Source: Piezodorus guildinii
Lineage: Eukaryota > Arthropoda > Insecta > Hemiptera > Pentatomidae
Length of the DNA: 64,000 nucleotides
Reading direction: 5' to 3'
Assembly: GCA_023052935.1 (NCBI GenBank)
Contig: CM041298.1
Location: 54,133,813 to 54,197,812 of the forward strand
The first letter of the stretch is position 1. Each line of letters starts with the position of its first letter. Positions 1-12,178 of the stretch are shown here, piece after piece. The translations under genes and the position numbers were made by a program. Under the pieces are notes generated by a model. The model did no database searches. It had not been told where the DNA came from and saw nothing but the letters and a program-made list of their open reading frames with translations.

Positions 1-261
1 TCCTCTAACACTAATTTGCTGGATTCTACTGGAATGGTATATTAGTGTACAATTTCTTTCTTTTTTTTTGTTTTCCTTTTCAATTTAAAACGGTATTTAT
101 TTAACTATAGGTATTTAAGGTCTTCGTCCTCTCTTTCTTTAAAGCAAGGAAATCTTAATATAGAGTATTATAATTGGCTTTATTTAAGTTTATATTGCTA
201 AATTTATATCCATTATTTGGAGGTTCTTATTTTAAATTAATTGATTAATTTTAGCTTTAGC
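1..261. other. AT-rich DNA, nothing recognised
   Basis: AT-rich sequence with short homopolymer runs. I see no coding frame, RNA gene or repeat family member. Confidence 0.5.
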
Positions 262-348
262 GAAAAAACCCCATCCTCATCCCCTGGTCAATGAAAACTT
301 CTTAATAACCAAAAGAGGCGAGGTGTGAGAGAAAAAAAAAGAAATCTT
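262..348 (+). repeat. possible SINE-W 3' tail
   Basis: A pyrimidine-rich stretch with CCCC blocks is followed by a GAGGCGAGGTGTGAG-type segment and an A run. It resembles the 3' part of the tRNA-headed repeat at 11995-12175, which has CCCCCACCCTCAATCCCTG, then GAGGAGGTAGGGG, then A-rich sequence. No tRNA-like head is present, so this would be a 5'-truncated copy. The match is by eye and imperfect. Confidence 0.3.
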
Positions 349-780
349 CATATTATTTGATACTGGTATAAAATATAAAAACTGTCCAAAATCTCAAAAA
401 TATTGATAATTAAAAATTAATATTTTATTTTTATTCAGCAGAAAACATAAAAGAGTTTAGAATTGAAGGAGATGATTGAGAAGTAGTCCTTATTTCATTC
501 TGTTGTTCATTTTCCCTAAATTTTAGGCTTTTATCTGGAGAACTGACAAAGAAGAACTTTAGACATAAAATTTGCTTGTTTTTAAAAAGTTGAAGAAAGT
601 TCTAAAGGAGCTTATTCTTCTTGAAAATTTATATTGAATACGAAACTTGTTATTCTCGGAAAATATTTCAAGGTTTGTTTTATAAAAAATAATTCATTTA
701 ATTAGTATTGTCTCAGTGCTATAAATGAATTTAGCTATTTCAATTTTCATGTTGATTATTGTTGATTGTGAGGTTTTAAA
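349..780. other. AT-rich DNA, nothing recognised
   Basis: No frame of note and no recognised repeat. Confidence 0.5.
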
Positions 781-1330
781 CTTGTAGAATCGAGGACGGC
801 ACACATAACTTAGCGTGCCGCCGGTTCGGTTCTCCGCAACCGCCGATGATGGGACGAAATTACAGCGTATCCTCTGTTGTTGAAACGACGCTTGCGGAAA
901 TCTATTGTTTCCTTCCTAACGATTTTCCAAAGGGACCTAATCCATCCCGGGAGGACCACTAATAGCCAGGGAGCCGGTTAACTGGAAATCAATAGGACTA
1001 ACCCCCGATGGACCCCGCCCTAAATTGACGGATGCATCAATCCGGTTGACCCGATATGATGAATGGGAGTCGCGGAGGGAGTGCTTTTACACAGATTGCT
1101 AAGGCCGTGGCTCGTTTGTCTCTTATCAATTAATATCGTACGCTCTTTAATGTTTCATATCCTTCCTTTGTCTTTCAGTTATTGTGACGCGGCTAGTCCA
1201 TATCCTTCCAAGCCCCACGAGACCGACATCCTTCATGGCGTTGCAGATCCTCCGAGTATATTACCTCTTTGCTGTATTTCGTCTATGTCCATTTATACAG
1301 AAATCATGCTTGAATGCTAGTATATCCTTT
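781..1330. other. GC-richer block of unknown nature
   Basis: This stretch is clearly richer in G+C than its surroundings, with many CpG dinucleotides. It holds an 85-codon plus-strand frame (1063-1320), but the product has no domain I recognise and the frame has no clear splice signals. It could be an old exon, a fragment of a transposable element, or an unannotated SINE or LINE piece. I cannot choose between these. Confidence 0.4.
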
Positions 1331-2085
1331 ATTTGTGCAAATTCCAACTTATAAGTTCATTGCTACGTATCAAGTCAATCAATTTTTAAAATCACCATAA
1401 TATAAAATATTATAGATTTAGTAAACCGAAGGAGGTCTGAATAGACCTGGCATGTAGTCAAAAATAAAATAGGTTGGAATACCCATGAATCTCCCTTCCA
1501 CAGGCTACCAACGACCTTTTAAATAATTTGGGGTAGTATGTTAAAGTCCTGAGGAATGGATTGCATTTTACAGTAAGCAAACCAATTTCGTGTTTTGTTT
1601 TTTAAATACAGTTTTAAAAAAATAAGGGACGGAGCTTAGGAAGAATTTTACAACACGCCCAATGCTTAGGCCTATCCAAAAAACTATACCCTCTCCCTGG
1701 GATAATATTATCAATGAAAAATTAGGGAGGCCCCTATCAGTGGATAGAGGAGGGTTCACGGAGAAGACACTGAAGATGTTGGTGAGGATTCGGAGAGATA
1801 TCCCGGATTATACATCCCTACTAACTTTCGTACCAAATCATCTAGGCTACTCATTATATGATGTTCTTAAATTCTATTGTTTATTATATACATTAATAAA
1901 CCTATTTATTTTAAGGTTTTCCATATGAATTAATTCAATTAGGATCTAATATTAAATTCGTTAATATAAATTATCATAAATAATATTGAGTAATTTTTTA
2001 AAATATTTTACCCATGACATCCGTCATCGTAAACCCTAATTTGTCAATGACAAGGCTGTTTAGTCCTAGATATTTGTATAGTAAA
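1331..2085. other. AT-rich DNA, no gene seen
   Basis: There are short overlapping frames on both strands at 1568-1928 with no recognisable product. Nothing else is supported. Confidence 0.4.
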
Positions 2086-2086
2086 C

Positions 2087-2088
<2 letters not shown>

Positions 2089-2129
<41 letters not shown>
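2089..2129. repeat. (TA)n microsatellite
   Basis: Uninterrupted TA dinucleotide run. Confidence 0.95.
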
Positions 2130-2133
<4 letters not shown>

Positions 2134-2325
2134 TGGGCCCGAATGTGTTATATTTTATTACTCATTTACATGTTACTTCATTTAAATACTTGTTGTTTTA
2201 TATTAAACATTTTTATTATATTTCATTTTAATAAGGCTACTTTTTTTATATAATGTATACATTTTAGTAATTTTTATTATAAATTCTAATTTAAGATATC
2301 TCCTAGTTAAGCTTTAAGTATTGTA

Positions 2326-2640
2326 TTTTGAAGAAAGGAAGCCGGCAGTGTGTTTATATCCAAAGAGACTTAGTTTGTTTACTCCTTCAGCAATACGCCG
2401 GCTTATCTTTCCCTTCAGTTGCTATTGGACGCTCACTTAGGCAGTACCTACTACGGTCTCCCGTCTTCATATTCTTTAGGGAATATTTGTTTTTAGATGC
2501 TCTATGCAATCATCCACAGAAGAACCTACGGTCTCTATTCTAATATTCCTTGGGGAATATTTTTTTTTCTTCTCTCTCTACGAGTACGCTGCGCACTATC
2601 AGCCGACGGACTGCACGCGTACAGCGACCATCACGCTTTT
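2326..2640. repeat. block with a duplicated hairpin segment
   Basis: A GC-richer block contains a segment present twice in direct orientation, at about 2446-2489 and 2524-2570. Both copies have ACCTAC, CGGTCTC, a short spacer and then an inverted repeat ending in GGGAATATTT. In the second copy the inverted repeat is perfect: AATATTCC (2542-2549), loop TTGG, GGAATATT (2554-2561). In the first it is ATATTC (2469-2474), loop TTTAGG, GAATAT (2481-2486). The short frames crossing it have no recognisable product. Its origin is unknown. Confidence 0.6.
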
Positions 2641-5600
2641 TACATTTGAACTCTTAAGTACCATTTTCTTTTCCTTAATTGTATTAGTTTTGAGTTTTTA
2701 GGTTTTATTAGTTGTTGCAGCTTTAAAAAGTTTATGTTCATTTTATTTTGTAACTTTTTTTTTTTTTTTCCTTTTGTTTTCTAAAGAGATTAAGTATTTT
2801 GTTTTTTAATGTTCCTTAGTTTAGTTTTTGTTCATTTTGTTTACCTTTTATTTCCTGTTGTTTAATTTATTTATTTTATATCTCAAATATAAGTTCAGGT
2901 CAGACAATGCTATCCGGCAGAATATTTATTTTTTTTTTAATTACTCTTTCCAATTGAAGTCTCTAGCATTGAGACAGATTGGTGGACGAAACATATATAA
3001 TATATATATATATATATATATGAGTGCGTGTGTGTGTGTGTGTGTGTAACACGAATATGACAGATTAATGTCATGTAAACATGTTTTATAACAATGAATA
3101 AATGTTGATTATTTTTTTTTTTTTTTAATTATGCCTTCCTATTTCTGCTTTCCGCCATTAGGGATCTAGCAGGACAATACCACTCCGACCTTGATGGAGT
3201 TTTAGCTCTTATATTTTATAATCGTGAGCATACTTCTAGATGCGCTGCATTCATTTCACTATTATCAGATCAAAGGCAGCAAAGTAGAGACTCAACTACT
3301 CCGATCCGATGCAAGTGCAGTTGATTTAATTTACAATGATGATGATATTAGAATCTTTGAAAATGGACATATTCCAAATCGTAGGAGTTAAAAAAAATAA
3401 ATGTTGATGAAAATATAGATCAAATCATCGGGAGTAATTAGAAATATAAGTTGGTCAAAAACTCAAAATTGGTTCAGCTTATTATTTTGTTATGTTAAAA
3501 CGACTTCTATTTTATTCGATTTATTACTATCTTTAATTTTTGAAGATATTTCCCTAATAAATTTTAAAAGTTTAGTTTAGCTTCCATTTGAGTCTCATTT
3601 ACTTTACATTGAAACATCTGTTTTTATGAAATGATCTAATAATTGAAATAATTATTAAAAATGTTAGCTTTTGTTTTCCTAACAACTTATGTACGATTTC
3701 TTACGTAATATTTTTCTAAAATTTTGAGTACTGTATCGAAGAATATAACTGGTACGATACTGTACGGTGGCGACACTGAATCACCATAACCACCCTCATC
3801 ACATTATCACAAATAACATAAAACAATTTTCGGTTAAAAACTTAATCTATTTATCTAATAAAACCTCAGAAAAAATGACCTATATGACGGTGAAACATTT
3901 GGGTGGTTTAGAATAAGTTCGAGGAAACTAAAAATAACGATATCATTTTATGTATGCAGAGATTTTTAATACCAGAACTTAAATCCATTAATAAAAAATC
4001 GATAATAATGGATTGTTAGAATTGAAAATAAATCTAAATAAACAACGGTTTAAAATTAAGAAGATAAAACAATTCTCATTTGCTTTTAACGTTAGGTTAA
4101 TATTTTTATGAAGCCAACTCATTGTGATTCCAACCGCATCTCAAGAAATCGATTCTAAATTAAGATCTAAGGTCACACAAGAGCTCGTGGAAAAAAAAAA
4201 AAAATCGCTCGTGGCTGAGAAAATTATTGGTGGCACATACCCGGTCAATTAGCCATGCTAACTAAATGTCGGTGATGCATTGGGGATGCATGTGTATAAC
4301 AATAATTAACGTTGAGTTTAATTACGTATCCGATGCCTTATACAGTCAATTATTGTTAGTTAGCCTAATCATTTTTCAAAGGTTAATTCATAAAAGTACA
4401 TCCGTTCCTTTGTTAGCCATTAACGTCTTAGTAACATTGAAGTTATCTCGGAATTAATTAATTTCTTCTCGATCGTCCTTGTAATTTAACAGATGCTCAC
4501 GAATTGGCCGCGTACGATAATTTATTATCCGTGAAAATTAAATAATTTTTGCAAAGAAAAGAATTTATATTAACTAACACCTGGTTCCTAGATATTATAC
4601 AATTAAGTTTTAACCTATACCACCTTTTAATTGAAGAAACACCACTATATATTTTTTATATTCCGTATATCTTGATTAAAGTTAGAAATAATACATTATT
4701 TTAATTTCTTCTTACTATAAATATATTTATAATTTATTATTTTATTAATTTTTCTATAGGTATACTTTCATGGCAACAAAATATTACTTATATACATAAA
4801 TATTTCACAAAACTTTATTTATACTAACTTATTCTGTACAAAAATATAATGACATAACTAGTAAGGTACTAATAACCTTCTGACAACGGGTTCGAGTTAA
4901 GTATTCTCAGAATAATTATTTAATTTGTTATATCAGTTGTGAATAGACTCATAGGTCATGAGATAAGTAGACTCACCGAGCTTATAAAAAGTCTATTGCC
5001 CACTTAATCATTTCCAAGCAATCCTTGATCAATAATATACTTTAAACCAAGATTGTAATAATAGAGATTTTTAAATTACAATCAATTAATAAGGGAGGAA
5101 ATTCCAATTTGGATCTGCTGCTCAACTTCGCTGAGTTGCTACAGTACACAGCATACCGCATCAATCCCGAAGACAATCTTAAAGAAGAAAAATATTTTTT
5201 TTAGATTATTAATGATTTTGATACTATAGTTTATTTTTTCTTAAATTTATTTTGTGATATATGTCAGAATAAGTGCTGTCCGTGTTCAAACTTAAGAATA
5301 TTAAAAGTGTGCATTGTTATAAAAACTTCATAAAAATGGAAGTGTGAAATAGAGAAAAAAAAAAAAAGAAAAAGGAAGATAGGACTCAATTTTCCTGTAA
5401 TTAAAGACAGAAGGTTTATTCTGCCATTACGTTTAACCTTTTTTTCACAAACGTTTGTCACCCGTCTACAATTAAGATTTCTTATTCCTCCGAGTCTAAT
5501 TAGCATTCTTTATTTTACAACTACCCTCAGCGTTTAATAGAGTTTTAAAAATGATGGAATACTCTGAAACAAGAAAGAGCAATTATGAGAAAAAAAAAAA

Positions 5601-6544
5601 AAAGGTTGAAAGGCGTAAAATTGAACGTTTTAATCAAGTTTGTGGAAAACCAGTAAAAACGTGATGTTTTTAAACAGATTCATAATGTATCTTTTAATAT
5701 TCAATATCCTACAGTTTAATTCTCAAATATTTAAATATATAGTTTTATTTTTTGATGATATTACATGTGGAAGTCTGTAGAAACATTTATAAAATTTGGT
5801 GAAAAAAAATGTTGTTATTAAATCAATATTTTGTCTGTAATTATTCTTTTTTTTTTTTTTTTTTTTCTTATCCTCCAACTTTATTTACAAAATAAATACA
5901 CAAACATTCTATGTATATACAGCAACAATGGTATATACAGTCCACGGCTCAGGCCTCGTATTGCCCTTTGGCAGGTAATTATTCATTATTATAATTTCTT
6001 TTCATACAACAGTTCACATAGAACTCATATGATGATAGGATTTTTCCGGTATTGTAGGTGCTCAAATTTTGCCGCCACTTTTCATCCTTTTCCGTAATAA
6101 TTATTTATATATTCAACATTTATATAGCAATATATTAGTTTTATTTATTGATAAATCAATAATCTGACCAAATTTCATTATTTGCTATCAGAAAAAAAAA
6201 AACCTAATTGCAATAAACAAATATGTTCTCTTCCCAATGGTTAATTTATCGAATCTCTTGACCTCAACAAAAGTGGGTTATATGGACTAGTGGTGGATTC
6301 AAGTGTTTTGTCCGATGAGTACATGTTGTAAGTCGGTTGGGGACATTTTTACAATATTCTTATAAACAAGTATCTAAAGCTGTTTGATAGTCCTGGAGGA
6401 GGGTTCTGTCACATAGAATGGTTCATTCACGACTTTTCGTAAATCGTGTTTGGAATGATTGAATTCATTGGATGTGGGGGTTTTGTCAGAGCCCCATAGA
6501 CCCCATTTATCCCAGTTCATAAAGATTAGATAAGTAAATCGTTA
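2641..6544. other. long AT-rich stretch without a gene
   Basis: It has (TA)n followed by (GT)n at 3000-3047, a slightly GC-richer piece at 3150-3310, and poly(T) or poly(A) runs near 2756, 3110, 4190, 5355 and 5846. The short frames in it (for example 4266-4457 and 5264-5506) are low-complexity or unrecognisable. I see no exon or RNA gene. Confidence 0.5.
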
Positions 6545-6985
6545 GCTTTAAATGAATGAATATATGAATCCTTTATTTACATAATATACAGAATGAGCCG
6601 TCTGTCGAGTTGTCTCTTTTTTACAATTTTGTTTATAATAATTACGATTAAATGATAATTGTACTAACATGATCTACTATTCTTGATGATATTTATAGGT
6701 TAATAATTAGGACCAAATTTTTTTTTGTATTTTAACGATTTATTTAAGTATGAAGCGAGTTTCACCCTATCGAGCCCATTTGATATATTTATTACTTACT
6801 CTGCAGCTAGTTTATCTTTTTTTTATATATTTTATCCTAAAATCCTTTAAGACAGGGCATATTGCCAAAAAGTAGTAGATATCCTCTGCTACATTAAGAT
6901 TCCTTATCACTCCTCCAAGGCTGACAAACAAGTCCCATCAGTTTAGACCTGAGTTGTTTCTTAGATGCAGAAATAAATATAATTA
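6545..6985 (-). mobile_element. 5'-truncated LINE 3' fragment
   Basis: Read on the minus strand, about 6905-6830 encodes a short stretch with AEDIYYFLAICPVLKDF. This resembles the cysteine-containing tail after the reverse transcriptase of many insect non-LTR retrotransposons, in which an (E)DIxHFLxxCPxLK motif recurs. It is followed by a stop and an AT-rich untranslated region that ends near 6560 in AATAAAGGATTCAT and short ATTC repeats. No RT catalytic motif remains. The clade is unresolved, and the call rests on one short motif. Confidence 0.4.
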
Positions 6986-7660
6986 ACCTATCTTATCGCT
7001 AAATAAATAATCTTATTGATAACATTTTTATTTTTTTTTTATTTTAATATTTATTTAGTTTTACTGTAAAATGAGATTTTTTATCTTCTTATGCAATCAG
7101 AAAATATGCTAACAAATAGAAGTGCTAAGATACTATAAAATAGAATTTAAAAAAATAGCAGGTACTTGGCCAGCGTATCGATAGTCTCCTGGGAGGATCA
7201 TAAGGATTTGTGGCAGTGGATAGATTCTGAGTCAGCGGATTTGAATTTAAGCTCAGTCTAAATGAAATTTATTATAGAGATCAGTGGCAGATGCAATGAC
7301 GAATGGAAAGTCCAGGTGAGTATATCGTTTCTCGTTAGACACATAAAAAGGTGCATTTACAATTTTTTAAAGTTATTTTGATGTTTGACTTCTTAGTAGT
7401 TCCACATATCTCGATGTGATAAACCCAAACATCAGTATTTTATAAATACTTAATTTATTTGTCAATGATACTGTAATTTTGAACGTTTGTCTAGTAATCT
7501 CGAAAGAAATTCATATTTTTGGTTCAGTTCTTTTCTTTTTCGTTTGGGGTGTTATGCCAATGTCAGTCGTTTATCAAGGAAAATGCCTATATAACTTATG
7601 ATAAAATTAAGATGAAAATAACCTAAAATTTTCAAATCTCTGCTAATTCAAATAAATTAT
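6986..7660. other. AT-rich DNA, no gene seen
   Basis: Nothing recognised in either strand. Confidence 0.45.
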
Positions 7661-7679
7661 GTCAACATTTAAGTATTTT

Positions 7680-8110
7680 CCAATACCATCTTTTCATCCA
7701 TTTAAACAACAGTCCTTCCAAGATCGATGGGAGCATTATCCCATACTCTAGAGAATCCCACCGAAGATCGTGCCTCCAGTAATTCTTAGGGATCACCGAT
7801 TTCTCAGACTTGCTAATGGGCGGTAGGAGTCCGCAGGGGCTGTGGAAGCCCATGTTTACGAGGAGGATGGTAATGAGCGACAGGGGTTAATTACCGGACA
7901 GTTTTTGCCACGCTAATGAAGGCTGACCCCGCGTGGTAAATATCCAGAACGTTCGGGGCCCTGTTCCGCTTTCATCGCTACGCAAGAATTGCCGCCGCAC
8001 GACTCCACGTGTGCGGTGGATGTTGCAAGGAAGAGAATCAACCAAACGGGATGGGAGGTGGGTCCAGTTAATTAATGATAGTCTACGGCTGGGAACGACC
8101 AAGGACCTAA
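7680..8110. other. GC-richer block with overlapping short frames
   Basis: Frames of about 60-70 codons lie on both strands (minus 7662-7853, minus 7887-8102, plus 7933-8142). The two at the right end overlap in opposite directions, which argues for GC content and not coding as the cause. No motif is recognisable and no splice pair stands out. Confidence 0.4.
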
Positions 8111-8164
8111 AAACTTATTATTTAATTAATCTGAAATTTTAGTTAATTCTTTGGTAAAAATTTA

Positions 8165-8518
8165 AAGTAAAAAATCTGGTACTGGCAACACGCGACTTTC
8201 AAGTGAAGTACCTTGACTGTTGAATTAAAAACTATTAAATATACTTAATTTTAATATTTGAACATATGAAAAATATTTGAAATTGATTTTAATAAACCGT
8301 GTATTCATTTTCGTTGGTATAATATGATTTAGATTAAATAATATAACTATATTAAATTGTTCATCAGTAATAAGTTTATTCCCCATTCGTCATTTCATAT
8401 TACCTTTTACAACTTTGTGTATCAGATAATATTTTTTCTTAAATCTTTCCCTTTCAACGGTATATTATACGTCTTATTATACGTATTATACGTCGGTATA
8501 TTATACTGTTATAATATA

Positions 8519-8576
<58 letters not shown>

Positions 8577-9012
8577 GATAAAAATATCTTATCTCTTTTA
8601 TCCTTTATTTGGTCATCAAAGTCGTCCAATTTTAATATTTAGCCGTCCTTCACCAATGTTATAAGGATGATATGGTTAACCTTTTGGAATGTAAAAATTA
8701 AAGGTAGTTTAGAGGAAGATATCGGCATTTAAGCCCTTTCAGGCTATTTCAATCAGAATGAAACCCATATGATATCAAACCCCGTTAAATTTTACATCGA
8801 TATAGCGAGTTTATTCAAAATCGTTGGAACCGTTTTCGAGAAAATCGTAAATAGATGCAAAGTGCACATAGACCTTTTTGCGGTCATTTAGACTCAGGGG
8901 AACCATCTAAAATGTGTATTTCTGTTGAAAACTGGAATTCGAAAATTGTTATGATCGCTTTACTTTCCTTACTGTATATTCCCTAAATAGGTATGTGAAA
9001 GTAAAAAAAAAA
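8165..9012 (-). repeat. Rep-A copy 1
   Basis: Rep-A is a dispersed non-coding repeat of about 0.9-1.1 kb seen in at least a dozen full or partial copies in the window. Its 5' end is TTACTTTCACTTACC followed by an ATATATAGTAAGGG block and TATTGCGATCGTGAAAAT. The middle contains CTCTAACGATTTTGAT and GACAGGGCTTAAATGC. The 3' end is GGTAAGTGAAAGTCGTGTG plus a T-rich tail. This copy is inverted: its 3' end lies at about 8170-8200 and its 5' end at about 8985-9012. A 54-base A run (8520-8573) sits inside it. Confidence 0.7.
8520..8573. repeat. poly(A) run of 54
   Basis: Homopolymer. The lysine-rich frame across it is an artefact. Confidence 0.95.
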
Positions 9013-9312
9013 AACAAGTTCAGAATAATTTTCTTCACTTACTTGACCTTTCGATTCAGCTTGAACCTCCTGAAATTTGTCATTTATTTCCCTTAAGCTA
9101 TCATAATAGTAAGTTTTTTCCTAAATTGACACTGATGATTCTTGAGATTCTTGTAATAGCTTCTTCTGTCTTGTAAGCTGACTACAAACTGCACGTTTTG
9201 ATTTAAAATCTATCGTCGCCTACCATACATTACCTTTATTATTCTAACAATTAAAGCAGCTGATTTTATTTAAACATCTGTTGTATTTAATATATAATGG
9301 TTCCAGTCTACT

Positions 9313-9732
9313 GTGAGGATTGATTCTGAGCTAAATGAAAAAAAACTGGCAAAAAGTACCTTTGAAGGTTTTCGGCTACTTAGAGGCATATCTCCAGTTC
9401 TCTTTAACTCCATTCCGCTCCCTTTCTCTGACACAGTCCGTTCTTGGCTTCCTTCTAGACAAAAGACTAACTTGGAACTAGATTCAACGACAGAACTTAA
9501 TCGACGATTTGGCCAATCATTTAGACTACTGAACAGAAACTCTAAACTATCTATCGAAAACAAACTGCTAATATACAAGACAGTACTGAAACCTATCTGG
9601 ACATACGGACTTGAGCTGTGGAGGACAGCCAAATTTTCTATCAAACGCATACAATCCTTCCAATCCAAAGTCCTCCGAACAATAATCCATGCTCCTTATT
9701 ATGTTACTAACCATACTAAGGTAACGTGTTAG
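9313..9732 (+). pseudogene. Jockey-like reverse transcriptase C-terminal fragment
   Basis: A 139-residue open frame. The last about 75 residues match the thumb and C-terminal region of Jockey-type reverse transcriptases (NRRFGQSFRLLNRNSKLSI, then IYKTVLKPIWTYG, then QSKVLRTIIHAP). The first about 50 residues are unconvincing and may be flanking DNA or a frameshifted RT segment. No YADD box or other catalytic residue is present. The product would have no enzyme activity. Confidence 0.7.
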
Positions 9733-10165
9733 CACCGCGACCTAAATATTATATTTATTTTAGACCTTATACTATAAAAATTTTCTACATTTTATCAGAA
9801 CCTTATCCACCACCATAATCCGCTAGCTCAATCCTTATCCAGGTCCACACATCCTTACCACCCACCCTCCTAGAAGGTTGAAACGGCAGTGGCCTCGAGA
9901 CCTCTTGTAACATGTATATTGGAATTCTAGCATTGGCTAGATTCTCCACTCACTTGCTTAAGAATTGTATATAGGTATGAGTGACCTTTGTATATATTCT
10001 TATTGATTCTGTTTTGTACATATGTATATTGTATTATTATTTTATACATTTTTTGTTTTGTATATATTGTGTGAATGTAGTACGAATATTGTACTTTCAC
10101 TATTAAAAATGTCCTAATTTGGACTGATTGTAATATTACTCAATAAAGAATTGGTTCTGATCGAA
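9320..10165 (+). mobile_element. Jockey-like LINE, 5'-truncated, 3' part
   Basis: This is the C-terminal end of a non-LTR retrotransposon ORF2 followed by its 3' untranslated region. The frame runs 9313-9732. It contains LLIYKTVLKPIWTYGLELW and, about 25 residues on, FQSKVLRTIIHAPYYVTN. Both are typical of the region after the RT fingers and palm in Jockey-clade elements. All RT catalytic motifs are missing, so it is dead. Degenerate C-terminal codons continue to about 9910, followed by an AT-rich untranslated region ending in CTCAATAAAGAATTGG near 10140-10160. Related tails lie at 13490, 15340, 22630, 35729, 37225, 38445, 48800 and 54930, so the family is common. Confidence 0.8.
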
Positions 10166-10249
10166 GCCAGAATTTCACCGAAAATTCACCCGATCTGGAA
10201 TGCAGGACTTGAGGATCCTTGTCGTACTTGATGTGACATTCCATTAGGG

Positions 10250-10660
10250 TTCTTTGTAGCTACATTTCAGTCAATCGAATAGAAGTTCCCTTGGTTCCTA
10301 GACTATCAGAAGATACGCAAAGCCCTAGTATTGTTATTATTTCTGCACTAGTCTCCTCGAGGACCCCGGATGACAGCCCTGGCTGTGCCAGCTACTGGAG
10401 GGCAGGTGGGACAGGAGTCGGTTCGACATATCGATCAGCGTTCCCTCATGTTCGTGCAGAATATGACGGCCGCTAGAGGAACAGGAAGGGCCTGTTTGTT
10501 GGCTAATTGCCTGGGCACAGATGGCACGGCACGAGAGCCCTGTATCGTTAAGTTGGCTCCCTTCCGTGAAAACTGTCCACCTTGGCGAGGCTCGAACATT
10601 GCATTATCCACGCTCTCACATATAATCGGCTCATATTACAGACAGTTAACATCAAAATAA
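10250..10660. other. GC-richer block of unknown nature
   Basis: Two overlapping plus-strand frames (10291-10476 and 10370-10660) cross this block, which suggests base composition more than coding. A pyrimidine-rich CTACATTTCAG near 10260-10273 could be a splice acceptor, but the frame after it closes quickly. I do not recognise the product of either frame. Confidence 0.35.
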
Positions 10661-10677
10661 TTTAGTAAACAGGATTT

Positions 10678-11816
10678 TATATTTCCACTTACCCATATAT
10701 GAAATATATAGTAAGAGAAGGTATTGCTTGTGAAAACTTTTTAATTCCAGTTTTCAAAAGGCTACCCTGAGTCCTAATGACAAAGTCCCGCAAAAAGGTC
10801 AGAGTGTGTGAGCTGGTAAGTCTAGCACAAACGAAAAGTCGTAAGAAACTGGAATTTCATATTTTACAAGCACATATGCCTCAAATGTTATGACTTAATA
10901 ACATACATTCTACACATTTTCACGATTTCCTCCAAAACAGCTCTAACGATTTTGATTAAACATTCGATGCAAAATTTTTAATAGGTTTAAATTTACGTAT
11001 GTTTAATTCTGACAGGGCTTAAATGCCGATTTTTTAAATTTTCTTCCTCTAAATTATCTTTAATATTGCAGATTCCTAAAAATGTTTTTATTTTATTATA
11101 TATACATTTTTTTTATTCATTAGAGATAATACAATCTGCCACCTCCTGGGGCAATGAGTATTACAGCTTGAAGATATCATTCATCCCGTATGTACGTAAA
11201 TGAAAGAAAAAACAGAATAAAACGAAATAAATAAATTAAAAAAAATTACAAGAATAATCAATAAAGGCTTAATAAAGTAGAAAAGAGATATATGTATATA
11301 AAATAATATATATATATATATATATATTATATTATATATATATATATATATAATATATATATATATAAAGAAAATAATAACAACCTTGATCCAATTCATA
11401 CCTGGATAGGTTGTTATTTTAGGTTAGGTTGGATTTTTAGGATTAAAAATTAACAATAACATTGATAATAACCGACTAAATATAAAATTTTAATGAAATT
11501 GATAACCAAATAAATAAGAAAACAGAAAACATGTTTTTTTTTTTCTGAAAATAAGAATAGATGTATAATATACTATCGGAAACTAAATATGTTTTAAAAA
11601 AATGTTATTTTATTACCAAAGCTGTGGTTGGTAATATGAATTAACGAATAGGACATAAACTTCGGTGGTTGTAATTGTAATTGTACATAACAATTTTATA
11701 CTGTTATATTTCTTAATCTAAAATATATTTTTCTTAAATGTAATTCTTTAATCTTTCTTTTAATAAAACTTCTTAAATTTTTTTTCCTAACCAAGTAACT
11801 GAAAGTCGTCAGTTTA
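10678..11816 (+). repeat. Rep-A copy 2, interrupted
   Basis: This is a plus-strand Rep-A copy: the 5' end TTTCCACTTACCC is near 10682, GACAGGGCTTAAATGCCG near 11010, and the 3' end AAGTAACTGAAAGTCGT near 11793. Its middle is interrupted at about 11090-11420 by sequence not found in other copies, which includes a (TA)n run at 11308-11367. Confidence 0.7.
11308..11367. repeat. (TA)n microsatellite
   Basis: Slightly interrupted TA run. The minus-strand Tyr/Ile-rich frame across it is an artefact. Confidence 0.9.
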
Positions 11817-11832
11817 GATTTTTATTGTAAAA

Positions 11833-11872
11833 GGCAACGTTTTTGCCCTAAATTGTGATCCTTCATCAGTGA
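11833..11872 (-). ncRNA. decayed hammerhead-like motif H1
   Basis: On the minus strand this reads CTGATGA, then AGG, about 12 nt, GGC, then AAAAC where an intact core has GAAAC, then GTT and GCC. The CUGAUGA box is intact but the first G of the GAAAC box is A, so it should be inactive if it ever was a ribozyme. Spacing matches the better copy at 13015-13063. Confidence 0.35.
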
Positions 11873-11994
11873 TAATGACTACAAAATTAAAATTACTAAA
11901 ACTAAATTAAAGAGACACGTAATAAAGCAATTCACATTTTCTAACTAGCATAATTATACATAACATTTACATGAATATAGATGCATAAAAAAAG

Positions 11995-12178
11995 GGGGCG
12001 TGATGGCAGAGTGGGCTAGCAACCAGATGACCAAAAACTCATAATGATACGTCTCAGTGCCGAGGGACTTTGGCCTTTTTATAGCATTAATCCCCCACCC
12101 TCAATCCCTGACCAAAGATATAGTCTAAACGAGGAGGTAGGGGTAAATAAAATATTTAAAAAAAAAAAAAAAGATAAA
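11995..12178 (+). mobile_element. SINE-W, tRNA-headed repeat
   Basis: The start GTGATGGCAGAGTGGGCTAG has a good RNA polymerase III box A (TGGCAGAGTGG, of the leucine or serine tRNA type). A box B is not clear. The body has a C-rich block, then GAGGAGGTAGGGG and an A-rich tail at about 12150-12172. I found no convincing target duplication. It could also be a decayed tRNA pseudogene with unrelated sequence behind it. Confidence 0.5.

Noticed and set aside
6320..6350. GTCCGATGAGTACATG as another hammerhead core
   Set aside because: There is no CUGANGA in register, no GAAAC box at the right distance and no stem pairing.
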